Positions 52,691 through 61,606 of a stretch of DNA of 64,000 bases are shown here, one piece after another; position 1 is the first letter of the stretch; every line of letters starts with the position of its first letter. The notes beneath the pieces are model-generated. The model saw only the letters and a program-made list of their open reading frames with translations, did no database searches and was not told the origin of the DNA. The stretch lies in NCBI RefSeq assembly GCF_016786305.1, contig NZ_JADWYV010000001.1, one strand, 5' to 3'. This stretch comes from Pseudofrankia nepalensis (lineage in GTDB: Bacteria > Actinomycetota > Actinomycetes > Frankiales > Frankiaceae). Made by a program: the position numbers and the translations under genes.

Positions 52691-55606
52691 GTGGCAACGG
52701 AGGCGGACAGTCCGGTCGACGCGCACGTTGGTGACGGTGCGGACGTCTTCGTGTCGTACGCAGCGGTCGACGGGGTCTGGGCAGAGTGGATCTCCTGGCA
52801 GCTAGAAGGTGCCGGCCATCGAGTGACGCTGCGGGCCTGGGACTTCGCCGCTGGGGCAAACCTCGTTCAGGAAACCCAGCGGGCACTCTCGGCGTCAGCG
52901 CGGATGGTCGCGGTGATGTCGCAGGCGTATCTAGCGTCGGCGGCGGAAATCGCGCAGTGGCAGGCGGCGTGGGCCGGCGATCCGACTGGCGCACAACGGC
53001 GGCTGGTCGTCGTGCGCGTTGAGGACTGTGCCCTGCCGGGGCTTCTGGGGCAGCTGGTCGGCGTTGATCTTTTTGGACTGGACCAGGAGGAAGCCGGGGC
53101 GCGGCTACTAACCGCCGTGGCAGGCATGCGGGGCAAACCCGAGCGTCCCCCGGCCTTCCCAGGCGGCCTGCCCACTGAGGCCGCCCGGACCCCGCCACGA
53201 TTTCCAGGGCCGTCTGATGGCCCCTCGGCCGGTTGGCGACGGGTCCAAGAGGCCGATCCCTACTGGCTGGGAGTCCACCGGCCGATCCGCGTGCCTGGCG
53301 CGGTGGACAGGGATCTACCGACGTATGTCACCCGCGACGCAGACAGGGCTACCGACGGTATCCGAGCCAAACTCGTCGCGGCCGCGGGGCGCAGCGGATT
53401 CGTGCTGCTAGTCGGGGACTCGTCCGTGGGCAAGACCCGCACCGCCTATGAGGCGGTGCGGGCCGAACTGCCAAACTGGTGGCTCGTTCACCCCGCAGAC
53501 CCAGCTGCCGTCTCGGCGCTCATCGAGCTTGGAACGAGCCAACTGGTGGTCTGGCTCGATGAGATCCAGAACTATCTCGACGGTGACCACGGTCTGAACG
53601 CGGGCACACTGCGCAGACTGCTGGGCGGACGGGGCCTAGTAGTACTGATCGCAACGATCTGGCCGAGTTTCTACGACGCGTACACGCTGCTCCCTGAGCC
53701 CGACAGACCGGATCCACACCGGCATGCGCGCGAAGTGCTCCGTCTCGCCGAATTGATCAGCCTCAACACCACCTTCTCCCCGGGCGAAACCGGCAGGGCC
53801 CGCGCCGCCGCAGCAGCTGGTGACGCCCAGATCGCCACCTGTCTCGCGCTGGATCACAGCTACAGCCTGCCGCAACACCTCGCCGCCGCACCCGAGCTAC
53901 TGAACCACCTGACTACCGCCCCGCCCTACGCCAAAGCGGTACTGACCGCCGCGCTCGACGCCAACCGCCTCGGCGCCCGAATGCCGTTGCCGCCAGGGCT
54001 GCTACGAGCCGCCGCGGTCGACTACTGCACCCCCCGCCAGCAAGCCGAGGCACCCGTCGACTGGTTCGAGCAGGCCTTGGCTCACAACACTCGCCGCCTG
54101 CACGGCTCGACCAGCACCCTCACCCCGGTCGGCGCGGGCATGGGAACGCTCATCGGTTACATCGCTGCCGATTACCTTCGTCAGCACGCGTCACACACCC
54201 GCAGCCGGACCCGTATACCCGCAAGCCTCTGGAACTCTCTCCACGCTCACCTCACCGATCCCGACGACATCCGCCGTGTCGCCGATGCAGCAGCAGATCG
54301 ATATCTATACGGCGTTGCAATCCCTTTGCTGCGTAAGGCGGCCGACGCCGGTGACAGCCAAGCTGCCCATCGGCTTGCTGACCTTCTTGTCAAAGCTGGC
54401 GATGACTCTGGCGCGATCGCGGTCCTGCGTGTGCACGCCGACGCTGGTAGTAGCCATGCCGCAGACAGACTTGCCGATCTTCTTGTCGAGGCTGGCAATA
54501 TCACCAGCGCGATCGCAGTCCTGCGTGTGCACGCCGACGCTGGTAACAGCTGGGCCGCCAAGCGCCTCGCCGATCTACTCGTCCAATCCGAGGGCACCAT
54601 TGAATTGCGTACTCGCGCAGAAGCCGGTGATGCCTGGGCCGCCAGCTTGCTCAGCGACCTGCTCGTTCAAACCGGTCACAACGACGATGCGATCACAGTC
54701 TTGCGCGCCCATATCAACGATCCCTGGGCAGCACGCAAGCTTGCTGACCTACTCGCACATTTCGGCGACCGGGAGGAGCTGCGTGCCCGCGCCGACGCCG
54801 GCGACACCTGGGCCGCGCGCCGGCTTGCCGATCTCCTTACTCAATCCGAGGACACCATCGAACTGCGTGCCCGCGTCGACGCCGGCGACACCTGGGCTGC
54901 TCTTCGACTTGCCGACCTGCTCGTTCATGCCGGGAACCATGGCGACGCGATCGCCATCCTGCGTACCCATGCCGATGCGGGCAACAGCCAGGCCGCCGAC
55001 CGGCTGGCGGAGCTACTTGTGCAGCTCGGCGACCGGGAGGAGCTACGCGCCCGCGCCGATGCCGGCGACATGTGGACAGCCCGACGGCTGGCAGACCAGC
55101 TTCTTCAGGCCGGCGACCGGGAGGAGCTACGCGCCCGCGCCGATGCCGGCGACACCTGGGCCGCCGACCGGCTCGTCGAGCTACTTGTCCAGACCGATGA
55201 CCGTGACGAGTTGGGCGCTCGCTCCGAAGCCGGCGACGGGTGGGCCACGCGTCGGCTTGTCGATCTGCTCGTTCAAGGTGTTGGCCATAATGATGCAGTC
55301 GCGCTCCTGCGCGCCCATGTCGACGACACCTGGACAGCCCGCCAACTCGCCGACCTACTCGCCCAATCCGGTGACCGCCGCGAGCTGCGTACTCTCGCGG
55401 ACGTAGGGGATGCCTGGGCTGCCTATCGGCTCGTTGACCTGCTTGTTCAGGCCGGCGACCATGACGAGCTACGCGCCCGTGCCACTACCGGCGACACCTG
55501 GGCCGCCAACCAGTTAGCGGACCTTCTCGCTCGACAAGGCGATGATCGACTACGCCGGTTTGGCTTCACAATGCAGGGGGCTATCGCAGACGGCCCTACG
55601 TGGTGA
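52691..55606 (+). CDS. TIR-STAND NTPase with Sel1/TPR-like repeats
   Basis: About 971 residues. GTG 52691 is preferred, as GGGAG lies about 10 bases upstream; TTG 52673 is possible. TIR domain at about 15-150: DVFVSYAAVDGVWAEWISWQ, VTLRAWDFAAGANLVQE, MVAVMSQAYLASAAEIAQWQ, with E86 at the place of the NADase Glu. An NTPase follows with Walker A GDSSVGKT (242-249) and Walker B VVWLDEIQ (D290, E291); the usual NB-ARC motifs after it are weak, so the STAND clade is uncertain. From about residue 530 to the end come 25-36-residue helical repeats (LRARADAGDTWAARRLADLL and variants). TIR domains of this kind consume NAD+ when oligomerised, so a trigger sensed by the repeats would cause abortive infection. 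It appears to be a single-gene system. Confidence 0.85.
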   Translation: MATEADSPVDAHVGDGADVFVSYAAVDGVWAEWISWQLEGAGHRVTLRAWDFAAGANLVQETQRALSASARMVAVMSQAYLASAAEIAQWQAAWAGDPTGAQRRLVVVRVEDCALPGLLGQLVGVDLFGLDQEEAGARLLTAVAGMRGKPERPPAFPGGLPTEAARTPPRFPGPSDGPSAGWRRVQEADPYWLGVHRPIRVPGAVDRDLPTYVTRDADRATDGIRAKLVAAAGRSGFVLLVGDSSVGKTRTAYEAVRAELPNWWLVHPADPAAVSALIELGTSQLVVWLDEIQNYLDGDHGLNAGTLRRLLGGRGLVVLIATIWPSFYDAYTLLPEPDRPDPHRHAREVLRLAELISLNTTFSPGETGRARAAAAAGDAQIATCLALDHSYSLPQHLAAAPELLNHLTTAPPYAKAVLTAALDANRLGARMPLPPGLLRAAAVDYCTPRQQAEAPVDWFEQALAHNTRRLHGSTSTLTPVGAGMGTLIGYIAADYLRQHASHTRSRTRIPASLWNSLHAHLTDPDDIRRVADAAADRYLYGVAIPLLRKAADAGDSQAAHRLADLLVKAGDDSGAIAVLRVHADAGSSHAADRLADLLVEAGNITSAIAVLRVHADAGNSWAAKRLADLLVQSEGTIELRTRAEAGDAWAASLLSDLLVQTGHNDDAITVLRAHINDPWAARKLADLLAHFGDREELRARADAGDTWAARRLADLLTQSEDTIELRARVDAGDTWAALRLADLLVHAGNHGDAIAILRTHADAGNSQAADRLAELLVQLGDREELRARADAGDMWTARRLADQLLQAGDREELRARADAGDTWAADRLVELLVQTDDRDELGARSEAGDGWATRRLVDLLVQGVGHNDAVALLRAHVDDTWTARQLADLLAQSGDRRELRTLADVGDAWAAYRLVDLLVQAGDHDELRARATTGDTWAANQLADLLARQGDDRLRRFGFTMQGAIADGPTW
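54330..55540 (+). repeat. Coding tandem repeats in TIR protein sensor
   Basis: About 18 units built around AGDxWAAxRLADLLxQxGDxEELRARA, with longer versions containing DAIAVLRxHADAGNS. DNA similarity between units is lower than in the NB-ARC gene, so this array is older or under less exchange. Confidence 0.75.
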
Positions 55607-55850
55607 GAACGACGCCGATCGCCGTCATCAGTGTGCCGACGATCGGAACCCGCAGAATGGATCTGCCGTTCAGCAAGTCTCATGATCCTCAACCGCCAGC
55701 ACATGCTGGTCGTGAAGATGGCTCACGTTCTTGCTCGCCGCGGTTGTGACTGCCTGCGCACGGAGGGGCGAGTTAGATCGCCACCGAACTCACCGTCGCG
55801 ATCGGCTCCGGTAACCAGAGGCCTAACCAGTCACGTGCAGCGCCATCTGG

Positions 55851-56561
55851 TCAGGTCCAACGCAGGCCATAGGACAGGCCGAGAGCGAGATGATCGAAAT
55901 GCGCCGAAGCCTCCGCCGCCCCGTCTAGTGGCACCACCGGAAGGTCGAGGGTGAGATCCTCGACAGCGCGTATGGGCAGTCCGTCCAAGCGCTCCACCCT
56001 AGGATCGGCATCGCGGGGGAACCGGACCCGCAGGTCCAGCGCGTCGCAGCGGATGGTTGGGCTCATCGCGTAGCGCGGAGTCATCGGCTGCCCTGGCGGT
56101 AGCTGCCATACGCATCCAATATCGTGTCGTTCCCCGGTCTTTAGCGGGCGTGGCAGCCGCAGCACTGCGGAGAAGATCGTGTCGCCTCGCCGGTCGACCC
56201 GTACGATCCGCCCGCCGAACACGACGTCCATGCCAAGATCGCGAGGGCTGATTGGCGCATCGGGTGGGCGAGGTACGGACATTGAGAGCATCAGTTCTGT
56301 CAGCCCGTTCTCGGTGGCGACTATCCGCCGGGAGTCCTGCAGTTCGGGCGAGAGCAGATCCAGTCGCATCACGGCCCACACCCGCTCGATGTACCAGCCA
56401 ACCGTTCCGCCAGCCAGGCCTGCGGTAGCGCGTGAAGCGGATTCTGGCTCACGACCGCGAGTGAGCGACTCGAACTCGACATCCTCGTCCGTCCCGCCCG
56501 GTGCTCCCAGGGCGTGCTTTCTCGAATCATCAGGCGATCGACGGGTTGACTCATCCTCCAT
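55851..56561 (-). CDS. Stand-alone regulator-type C-terminal domain protein
   Basis: 236 residues from ATG 56561 (the frame is open to 56597). After a charged N-terminus it has ERVWAVMRLDLLSPELQDSR, PRDLGMDVVFGGRIVRVDRR, RPLKTGERHDIGCVWQLPPG and a final FDHLALGLSYGLRW. The last part resembles the beta-rich C-terminal domain found after XRE domains in many actinomycetes (ending in YGxxW), but no helix-turn-helix is present here. It may be a shortened regulator or a free sensor domain. No membrane segment. Confidence 0.5.
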   Translation of the reverse strand: MEDESTRRSPDDSRKHALGAPGGTDEDVEFESLTRGREPESASRATAGLAGGTVGWYIERVWAVMRLDLLSPELQDSRRIVATENGLTELMLSMSVPRPPDAPISPRDLGMDVVFGGRIVRVDRRGDTIFSAVLRLPRPLKTGERHDIGCVWQLPPGQPMTPRYAMSPTIRCDALDLRVRFPRDADPRVERLDGLPIRAVEDLTLDLPVVPLDGAAEASAHFDHLALGLSYGLRWT

Positions 56562-56700
56562 AGATAGAGCTTCCCAGATTAAGCGCCTTCCACGCAACGC
56601 CCCGAGAAGCCCAGTTCCGTACCAGAACGCGGATTCGGGCCGTCAATGCGAGTTTGCCGTCTCGAACCTCGACCTACGGTCGCGGCTCCTAGCCACGCGG

Positions 56701-56830
56701 ATGCTCCATCTGACTACGATCCGGGCGTTCGACTGGCTCGTCCTGCTGACCCGAACTGACGCGGCGTGGACAGCGGAACTGCACATGCTGCGTCATCAGG
56801 TCGTGCGGCCCCAGTCTCTCTCGCCAGACC
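56701..56830 (+). pseudogene. Transposase N-terminal fragment (integrase-core type)
   Basis: MLHLTTIRAFDWLVLLTRTD and AAWTAELHMLRHQVV resemble the start of IS3/IS481-like transposases (WLxLLPRSDxAKxxEILxLRHEV). The homology fades after about 45 residues. The rest of 56562-56999 holds nothing else I can support. Confidence 0.4.
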
Positions 56831-56999
56831 GCGCGGCCCCGAACGCTCGCTCGCCCAGCGACTCCCCTGCCGGGCCGCGCAGTCCATGGGTGAGCGGGCA
56901 CCGATTCGGCGGCGTAAGAGATTCTCGGAGATGATCCCCGGACACCCCAAGCGGTCCGTCGGGCCGTGGAACCATTCGGCCTGGCGATATCATCGGTGT

Positions 57000-57473
57000 A
57001 TGGCCTGGACCACGGACTCTTTCCACACAGCGTTCTCCCAGTACTCCCTCGGCGACGACGGAACGCTGATGCCGATCGAAGCCATCTTTGACACCAAGAA
57101 AGGCAACGGCGCCATAGCAGCAGGCGAAGGCTGGGTATACGTGCGCTGTGCAACCCACACCGGCGTGCTCCGCATCACCATCGACCTCGAACCACCCGCG
57201 CCGATCCCCGACACCGATGGCTGGGAGGCCGTCGTCGACGTCAGCTACCGAAGCATCACCGGAAACACCCACCTCCGAGACTGGGAATACACCCCACGCA
57301 CCGACGCCGGCGTCCTGTCCCACGCAGGACCCGGCTGGTACCGGATCAGGATCAAAACCCGCGGCTGGGACGCCGGCCGAGCACTCAACGTCGCCTTCGA
57401 ACCCGTCGAGGAACACCACCTGACCCTCTGGCCAGCCCCACCCCACCCCGAGGTCATCCACAAACAGCGATGA
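57000..57473 (+). CDS. Unrecognised 157-aa beta-rich protein
   Basis: ATG 57000 (MAWTTDSFHTAFSQYSLGDD); no clear ribosome binding site. Strand-rich: GWVYVRCATHTGVLRITIDL, WEAVVDVSYRSITGNTHLRD, PGWYRIRIKTRGWDAG and EEHHLTLWPAPPH. I recall similar small proteins in actinomycetes without known role. No signal or TM segment. A 31-codon frame overlaps its stop (ATGA, 57470-57565), and the following lipoprotein gene starts 51 bases later, so the two may be co-expressed. Confidence 0.6.
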   Translation: MAWTTDSFHTAFSQYSLGDDGTLMPIEAIFDTKKGNGAIAAGEGWVYVRCATHTGVLRITIDLEPPAPIPDTDGWEAVVDVSYRSITGNTHLRDWEYTPRTDAGVLSHAGPGWYRIRIKTRGWDAGRALNVAFEPVEEHHLTLWPAPPHPEVIHKQR

Positions 57474-57524
57474 CCAACCGCGAACGGCGCCGCGGCCGGA
57501 ACCGGACCGCTCCACCACCGTCCA

Positions 57525-58067
57525 ATGGTCCACCGACGTCACCGGAAGGACTCCCACCCCCGTGAGCCCCAGCCCCGCCCAGCCAGCCGCGTCCCGCAAC
57601 TCGGACTCGGCGCCGCTCTCGCGTTCCTGGTACTCCTCGGCGCCGGCTGCGGGGAAACACCGCGCGACCCCGAGGCGAACACCGCCAACTGGCCAGCCGA
57701 CATCACCGAACCCCGCCCCCAGGACGCCGACGGCCCCCAACCGGAGTCCACCCGAACACGCCCCCCGGCGACACGCCTGACTCCGCCTCCCGACACCGAG
57801 GCGTGGCTCGCGTCCTGCGCCGTCGACTACGAGTCCGGCCTCCCCACCGCCGTCGCCGTCACCAACACCACCCAGACCGCTCAGAGCTACACCATCGAAG
57901 TCACCTTCACCAGCAACCGGGACAGGGCCGTCACCGGCATATCCTCCACGCGAACCGGACTACTCCAACCCGGCGCCGTAGCCGACAAACCGCAAATCGG
58001 CTGGTCCCGCGACAACATCGTCGGCGGCGTCGAATGCACGCTCGGAAGGATCGACCGGACAGCCTGA
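57525..58067 (+). CDS. Putative lipoprotein
   Basis: 180 residues from ATG 57525. A basic leader (HRRHRKDSHPREPQPRPASR) precedes a hydrophobic core and lipobox (LAFLVLLGAGC), then a Pro/Thr/Asp-rich linker and a domain with SGLPTAVAVTNTTQTAQSYT and EVTFTSNRDRAVTG. This FxVTN/VEVxFxS pattern is common in small secreted actinobacterial proteins of immunoglobulin-like fold. There are two Cys in the mature domain (SCAVDY and ECTLGR), a probable disulfide. Function unknown. Confidence 0.65.
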   Translation: MVHRRHRKDSHPREPQPRPASRVPQLGLGAALAFLVLLGAGCGETPRDPEANTANWPADITEPRPQDADGPQPESTRTRPPATRLTPPPDTEAWLASCAVDYESGLPTAVAVTNTTQTAQSYTIEVTFTSNRDRAVTGISSTRTGLLQPGAVADKPQIGWSRDNIVGGVECTLGRIDRTA

Positions 58068-58139
58068 GAAGAGTTCTGGCGGCGCTCGGCCCGCGGTCAC
58101 CGTCCCCTGTCCGATGCCGCAGGCGCGCAGCTACCTGGC

Positions 58140-58241
58140 CGGGACCGCGTCATCTGGGAACTCACTCAGCTTCAGCGTCTCCCCGCCTGGCCAGAGGACC
58201 TCCGCCCCCACGGCACCCGGCCCACGGCGGTGACGCGATGA
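58140..58241 (+). pseudogene. 3' remnant of duplicated gene before second XRE
   Basis: RVIWELTQLQRLPAWPEDLR followed by PHGTRPTAVTR and a TGA overlapping the next ATG. It is the diverged copy of the end of the gene at 50625-51239. The rest of the gene is missing. Confidence 0.75.
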
Positions 58242-58924
58242 CTCCGACGACGGCTGCCAGCGCGACTCGTGCGACTGCGGCGTCCCCGGCCACCGAAATA
58301 CACCGCGCGCCGACCACCGAAGCCGCGCCCTCGGGCGGCGCCGCGGAGGACTGGGCGGCGGTCGCCACCGCGCTCAACACCCGGCTGGCCGATTGCCGCT
58401 TCACCCAGCAGCGCCTCGCCGACCTGTCGCGCGTCTCGGTCGCGACGATCCGCGTCCTGCAACGCGGCATCGGCACCCGGCGCGTCCGCGACAGCACCCT
58501 CGCCGCCCTCTCCCACGCCCTCGGCTGGCCCGAGGGCCACCTTCTCCACGTCCTCCTCGCAGACTCCCCCGACACCCCCACCGGTCAGACCACCTGCACG
58601 CCGCTCGCCGGCCTCGATGCCAGGCAGCACCCCCACCGACCTGTGGACCGGCCAGCGCCAGCCAGGCCACCGGCCGCGCCAGGCGACACACCGCACCCGT
58701 TGGCGCAGATCACCACCGAACTCGACGCAGCCGGTGCCGTGATCAGCGACGCCCGCGCCCACCTCGCCCACACTGACCAACTCCGCCCCACCGAGCGCGA
58801 CCTGGCCGCCGCCTGGCTCGAGACCGCCACCGCCCGCCTCGAACAAACCCAGACCCTGCTCGCCCAGGCGGCCACGACGACCGACGCCGCGACCACGCCA
58901 ACCCTCACCAGCCGCGATCACTGA
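58238..58924 (+). CDS. XRE-like helix-turn-helix regulator, copy 2
   Basis: 228 residues, ATG 58238 overlapping the stop of the remnant before it. Paralogue of 51236-51937: ALNTRLADCRFTQQRLADLS, RVSVATIRVLQRGIGTRRVR, TLAALSHALGWPEGHLLHVL and a C-terminal helix ITTELDAAGAVISDARAHLA. The linker between has diverged most. It has lost its upstream partners (ATPase, resolvase-like and 204-aa genes), so its expression signals are unclear. Confidence 0.8.
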   Translation: MTPTTAASATRATAASPATEIHRAPTTEAAPSGGAAEDWAAVATALNTRLADCRFTQQRLADLSRVSVATIRVLQRGIGTRRVRDSTLAALSHALGWPEGHLLHVLLADSPDTPTGQTTCTPLAGLDARQHPHRPVDRPAPARPPAAPGDTPHPLAQITTELDAAGAVISDARAHLAHTDQLRPTERDLAAAWLETATARLEQTQTLLAQAATTTDAATTPTLTSRDH

Positions 58925-59071
58925 CCATCGCGGTCGTCCCAAGACCATCAGAACTTCCAGAAGAAGAACCGCGTTCGCTCCGGCGGGAACGAGGGCGGAC
59001 ACAGCGCGCGCCGGACGATGCCCCTGCCGCGCCGGTTCTAGGAGGGCACTGAAGATCGGGAGTGTTCCGTG

Positions 59072-60451
59072 ATCGGTGTTTCCGGCAGGTTTGATCAGTA
59101 GGTCTCGGCGGACGGCCAGCGGTCACGGAAGGTGATCGCCATAGCGTCGATCACAGGCTTCCAGCGGACTGCCCACCGGGCGCGGCCGGTCCCGGTCGGG
59201 TCCAGGCTGCGGGTCACAAGGTACAGGCACTTGAGTGCGGCCTGGTCGGACGGGAAATGCCCGCGGGCGCGGACCGCGCGGCGGTAGCGGGCGTTCAGCG
59301 ACTCGATCGCGTTCGTCGAGCACAGCACCCGACGTATTTCCACGTCGTAGTCGAGGAACGGGATGAACTCCTCCCAGGCGTTCCGCCACAGCCGGATAAC
59401 GGCGCGGTACTTCTTTCCCCAGGTTTCCTCGAACTCGTCGAGCGCGACGGCGGCCGCTTCCGGGGTCGGGGCCGTGTAGATGGGCCGCAGATCGCGTTTG
59501 ACGGCGTCGTGGTCGGCTCGGGACGTCAACCGGAACGTGTTCCGGATCAGATGAATGATGCAGGTCTGGACGGTGGTGGCCGGCCAGACGTTCTCGACGA
59601 CCTCGGGCAGTCCCTTCAGCCCGTCGCAGACGAGGAAGAACACGTCGGCGACGCCGCGGTTGCGCAGGTCGGTGAGCACCGCCATCCAGAACTTCGCGCC
59701 CTCGCCGCCGGTGCCCGCCCACAGGCCCAGGACGTCCTTGTGGTCGTCGACGGTGACCCCGATGGCGGCGTAGACGGGCCGGTTGCCGACCTGCCCGTCG
59801 CGGATCTTCACGACGACCGCGTCGATGAAGATCGCGACGTAGACGCGGTCGAGCGGGCGGGACGCCCATTCGTTCATCTCCGCGAGAACGGTGTCGGTGA
59901 TCCTGGATATGGTCTCCTTCGACACCGACGCCCCGTAGATCTCGTCGAAATGCGCCGAGATCTCCCCGGTCGTCAGCCCCTTTGCATACAGGGAGAGCAC
60001 GATCTCGTCGACGCCCGTCAGGCGGCGCTGACGCTTCTTCACGATCCGCGGCTCGAACGTGCCCTCACGGTCGCGCGGGACCGCGATCCGAACCTCACCC
60101 GCAGCCTCGGAGACGACTGTCTTCTCCCGACTGCCGTTCCGGACGTTGGCCGATTCCCTCTCAGCCGGTGCGCGGTTCTTCTCGTGGCCGAGGTGCTCGG
60201 TCATCTCCTCGGCCAAAGCCGCCTCGAGCACGGACCTCGTGAACAGCTTCAAAAGGCCGTCCGGCCCCGTCAGCGCCAGGCCCCGCGCCTTCGCGTCCGC
60301 GACCATCGCGGCCGCGGCGGCCTGCTCCGGCGACAGCTGCCGCCCCGGATCGCGATCTTGTTTGCGAGGGGTCATATCACCCGATGTCATCACTCACAGT
60401 GCCCATCCCGCCGGACCCTAGGCCCGGCGTGTCGGGCCGGAAACACCGATC
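59072..60451 (-). mobile_element. IS256-family insertion sequence, apparently complete
   Basis: Bounded by inverted GATCGGTGTTTCCGGC (59072-59087) and GCCGGAAACACCGATC (60436-60451), with one transposase gene. Thirteen more bases (GGGAGTGTTCCGT) outside the right end are shared with the truncated copy at 46316, so the end may extend to 59059. A target duplication is not clear. An ISL3-type miniature element is inserted 4 bases beyond its left end. Confidence 0.8.
59095..60393 (-). CDS. IS256-family transposase
   Basis: 432 residues. The mutator-type DDE domain is complete: VYVAIFIDAVVVKIRDGQVG (first Asp), DVFFLVCDGLKGLPEVVENV (second Asp) and CSTNAIESLNARYRRAVRAR (Glu). CIIHLIRNTFR and WGKKYRAVIRLWRNAWEEFI lie between. 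The start is uncertain among three Met in the first seven residues. No frameshift or stop is seen, so it may be active. The last 144 codons occur again at 46351-46784 with very few changes. Confidence 0.95.
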   Translation of the reverse strand: MMTSGDMTPRKQDRDPGRQLSPEQAAAAAMVADAKARGLALTGPDGLLKLFTRSVLEAALAEEMTEHLGHEKNRAPAERESANVRNGSREKTVVSEAAGEVRIAVPRDREGTFEPRIVKKRQRRLTGVDEIVLSLYAKGLTTGEISAHFDEIYGASVSKETISRITDTVLAEMNEWASRPLDRVYVAIFIDAVVVKIRDGQVGNRPVYAAIGVTVDDHKDVLGLWAGTGGEGAKFWMAVLTDLRNRGVADVFFLVCDGLKGLPEVVENVWPATTVQTCIIHLIRNTFRLTSRADHDAVKRDLRPIYTAPTPEAAAVALDEFEETWGKKYRAVIRLWRNAWEEFIPFLDYDVEIRRVLCSTNAIESLNARYRRAVRARGHFPSDQAALKCLYLVTRSLDPTGTGRARWAVRWKPVIDAMAITFRDRWPSAETY

Positions 60452-60455
60452 TTGA

Positions 60456-60669
60456 GGCTCTGGCTCAAATTCGGTGGTAACGCGGAGTCACCGCACACCG
60501 CGGCCCCGTGCGTGCCGAGTATGTCGCATATCGGCTCGTTTGGAGATGTCGCCGTGGCGGTCGAGGGACTCGGAAACGATCACCAGGCATCTGGTTCAGT
60601 CGTGTTCGCCGCCTGCCGCGTCGACTGCGCCTGCTAACAGGCGGTCACCACCGAATTCGAGCCAGAGCC
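60456..60669. mobile_element. 214-bp ISL3-type miniature element (MITE)
   Basis: Ends are inverted repeats: GGCTCTGGCTCAAATTCGGT at 60456 and its complement (one mismatch over the first 23 bases) ending at 60669. It is flanked by perfect 8-bp direct repeats GATCTTGA (60448-60455 and 60670-60677), the target duplication size of the ISL3 family, whose ends commonly start GGCTCT. It has no transposase. The left duplication overlaps the last 4 bases of the IS256 end, so it inserted after the IS256 element. Confidence 0.85.
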
Positions 60670-60697
60670 GATCTTGAAACAGTCCCGCGCCGGTTCT

Positions 60698-60735
60698 AGG
60701 GCGTGTATCGAAAGCGCCGGTCACAGCCACCCGTT
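60698..60735 (-). mobile_element. IS5-type 3' end remnant
   Basis: Read on the minus strand, CAACGGGTGGCTGTGACCGG is like the last codons and stop of the IS5-type transposase at 61334, followed by CTTTCGATACACGCCCTAG, a possible IS end. Confidence 0.35.
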
Positions 60736-60856
60736 GCTCTGAGGCAGGGGTAAACCGCTACTTCAGCGGTGGATGTGGCGAGTACGGTGTGGCTGTGGCC
60801 GGTGATCGCGCGCAGCGGCGGCTCACGGAGGCAGACGGGCGGACGCGAAGGAGCGG

Positions 60857-61222
60857 ATGGTGCCAGGCGCTGTACTGCGAGGGGTGACTCTGGACTGTGC
60901 CGACCCGCAGACGCTGGCGGGCTTCTACGGTGCGCTGACCGGGATGCGCGAACTCTTCAGTACGGACGAGTTCGTCGCTCTGACGGACGACTCCGGCTGT
61001 GATCTGGGATTCCAGAGGGTTGACGGATACCGGGCTCCGCAGTGGCCGGGTCAGGACGTGCCACAACAGTTCCACCTGGATTTCCGCGCTGACGACCTCG
61101 ATGCGATGGAAGAGCTGGCTCTGGAACTCGGCGCGGCCAAACCGGACCATCAGCCCGGCGACGGACGCTGGCGGGTACTCCTGGATCCGGCTGGCCACCC
61201 CTTCTGCCTCACGTCTTCCTGA
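60857..61222 (+). CDS. VOC-family (glyoxalase-like) protein
   Basis: 121 residues from ATG 60857 with AAGGAG seven bases upstream. One VOC module: LRGVTLDCADPQTLAGFYGA with LTGM, FQRVDGYRAPQWPGQDVPQQ, FHLDFRADDLDAMEELALEL and WRVLLDPAGHPFCLTSS. Metal-site candidates are H (FHLD) and the region around DPAGHPFCL; in this subfamily (actinobacterial glyoxalase_6) substrates are unknown. It is complete and stands alone between insertion sequences. Confidence 0.85.
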   Translation: MVPGAVLRGVTLDCADPQTLAGFYGALTGMRELFSTDEFVALTDDSGCDLGFQRVDGYRAPQWPGQDVPQQFHLDFRADDLDAMEELALELGAAKPDHQPGDGRWRVLLDPAGHPFCLTSS

Positions 61223-61333
61223 CATCACCGCCGTTGACAGGTATCCCCCGTCAGACGCCGTAGCGCTCAGGCTTGGGCGAGCGGTTCATCAGCTGCTGGC
61301 CGCCTCGGAGAGGGATGGCGTCAGATGTGCTGG

Positions 61334-61423
61334 TCACAGCCACTCGTTGATGGCCGCTACCAGTACGGTTGCCTCGTAGCGGACCGCTAGCTTGTCGTAC
61401 CTCGTGGCCACGGCACGGTGCCT
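61334..61423 (-). pseudogene. IS5-type transposase, C-terminal fragment
   Basis: RHRAVATRYDKLAVRYEATV and LVAAINEWL with stop at 61334, the typical end of an IS5-family transposase. The part that should precede it (GINRLK) lies at about 63325, on the far side of the IS110 element. The interval 61223-61333 holds no gene. Confidence 0.75.
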
Positions 61424-61606
61424 GACTGGAAACCCCAAGGTGACCTGGGCAGGCTCGCGCGCATCAGGGCACTTGGCCGCTGATGCGTGGGAAGGCGGCG
61501 GTTTGGGTGGCTGTCGGCGTGCCTTCTGTCAGGGCGAGTGGTACGGGTGCGTGTCGAGGTTTGCGCGGCCCCCGGTGCGCGGCCGTCAGGCCGCGGGGTC
61601 GGGGGC

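Noticed and set aside
57470..57565. 31-codon ORF overlapping the stop at 57473
   Set aside because: The ATGA overlap is suggestive, but it overlaps the lipoprotein start in another frame and is only an Arg/Pro-rich string, so it was not listed as a gene.
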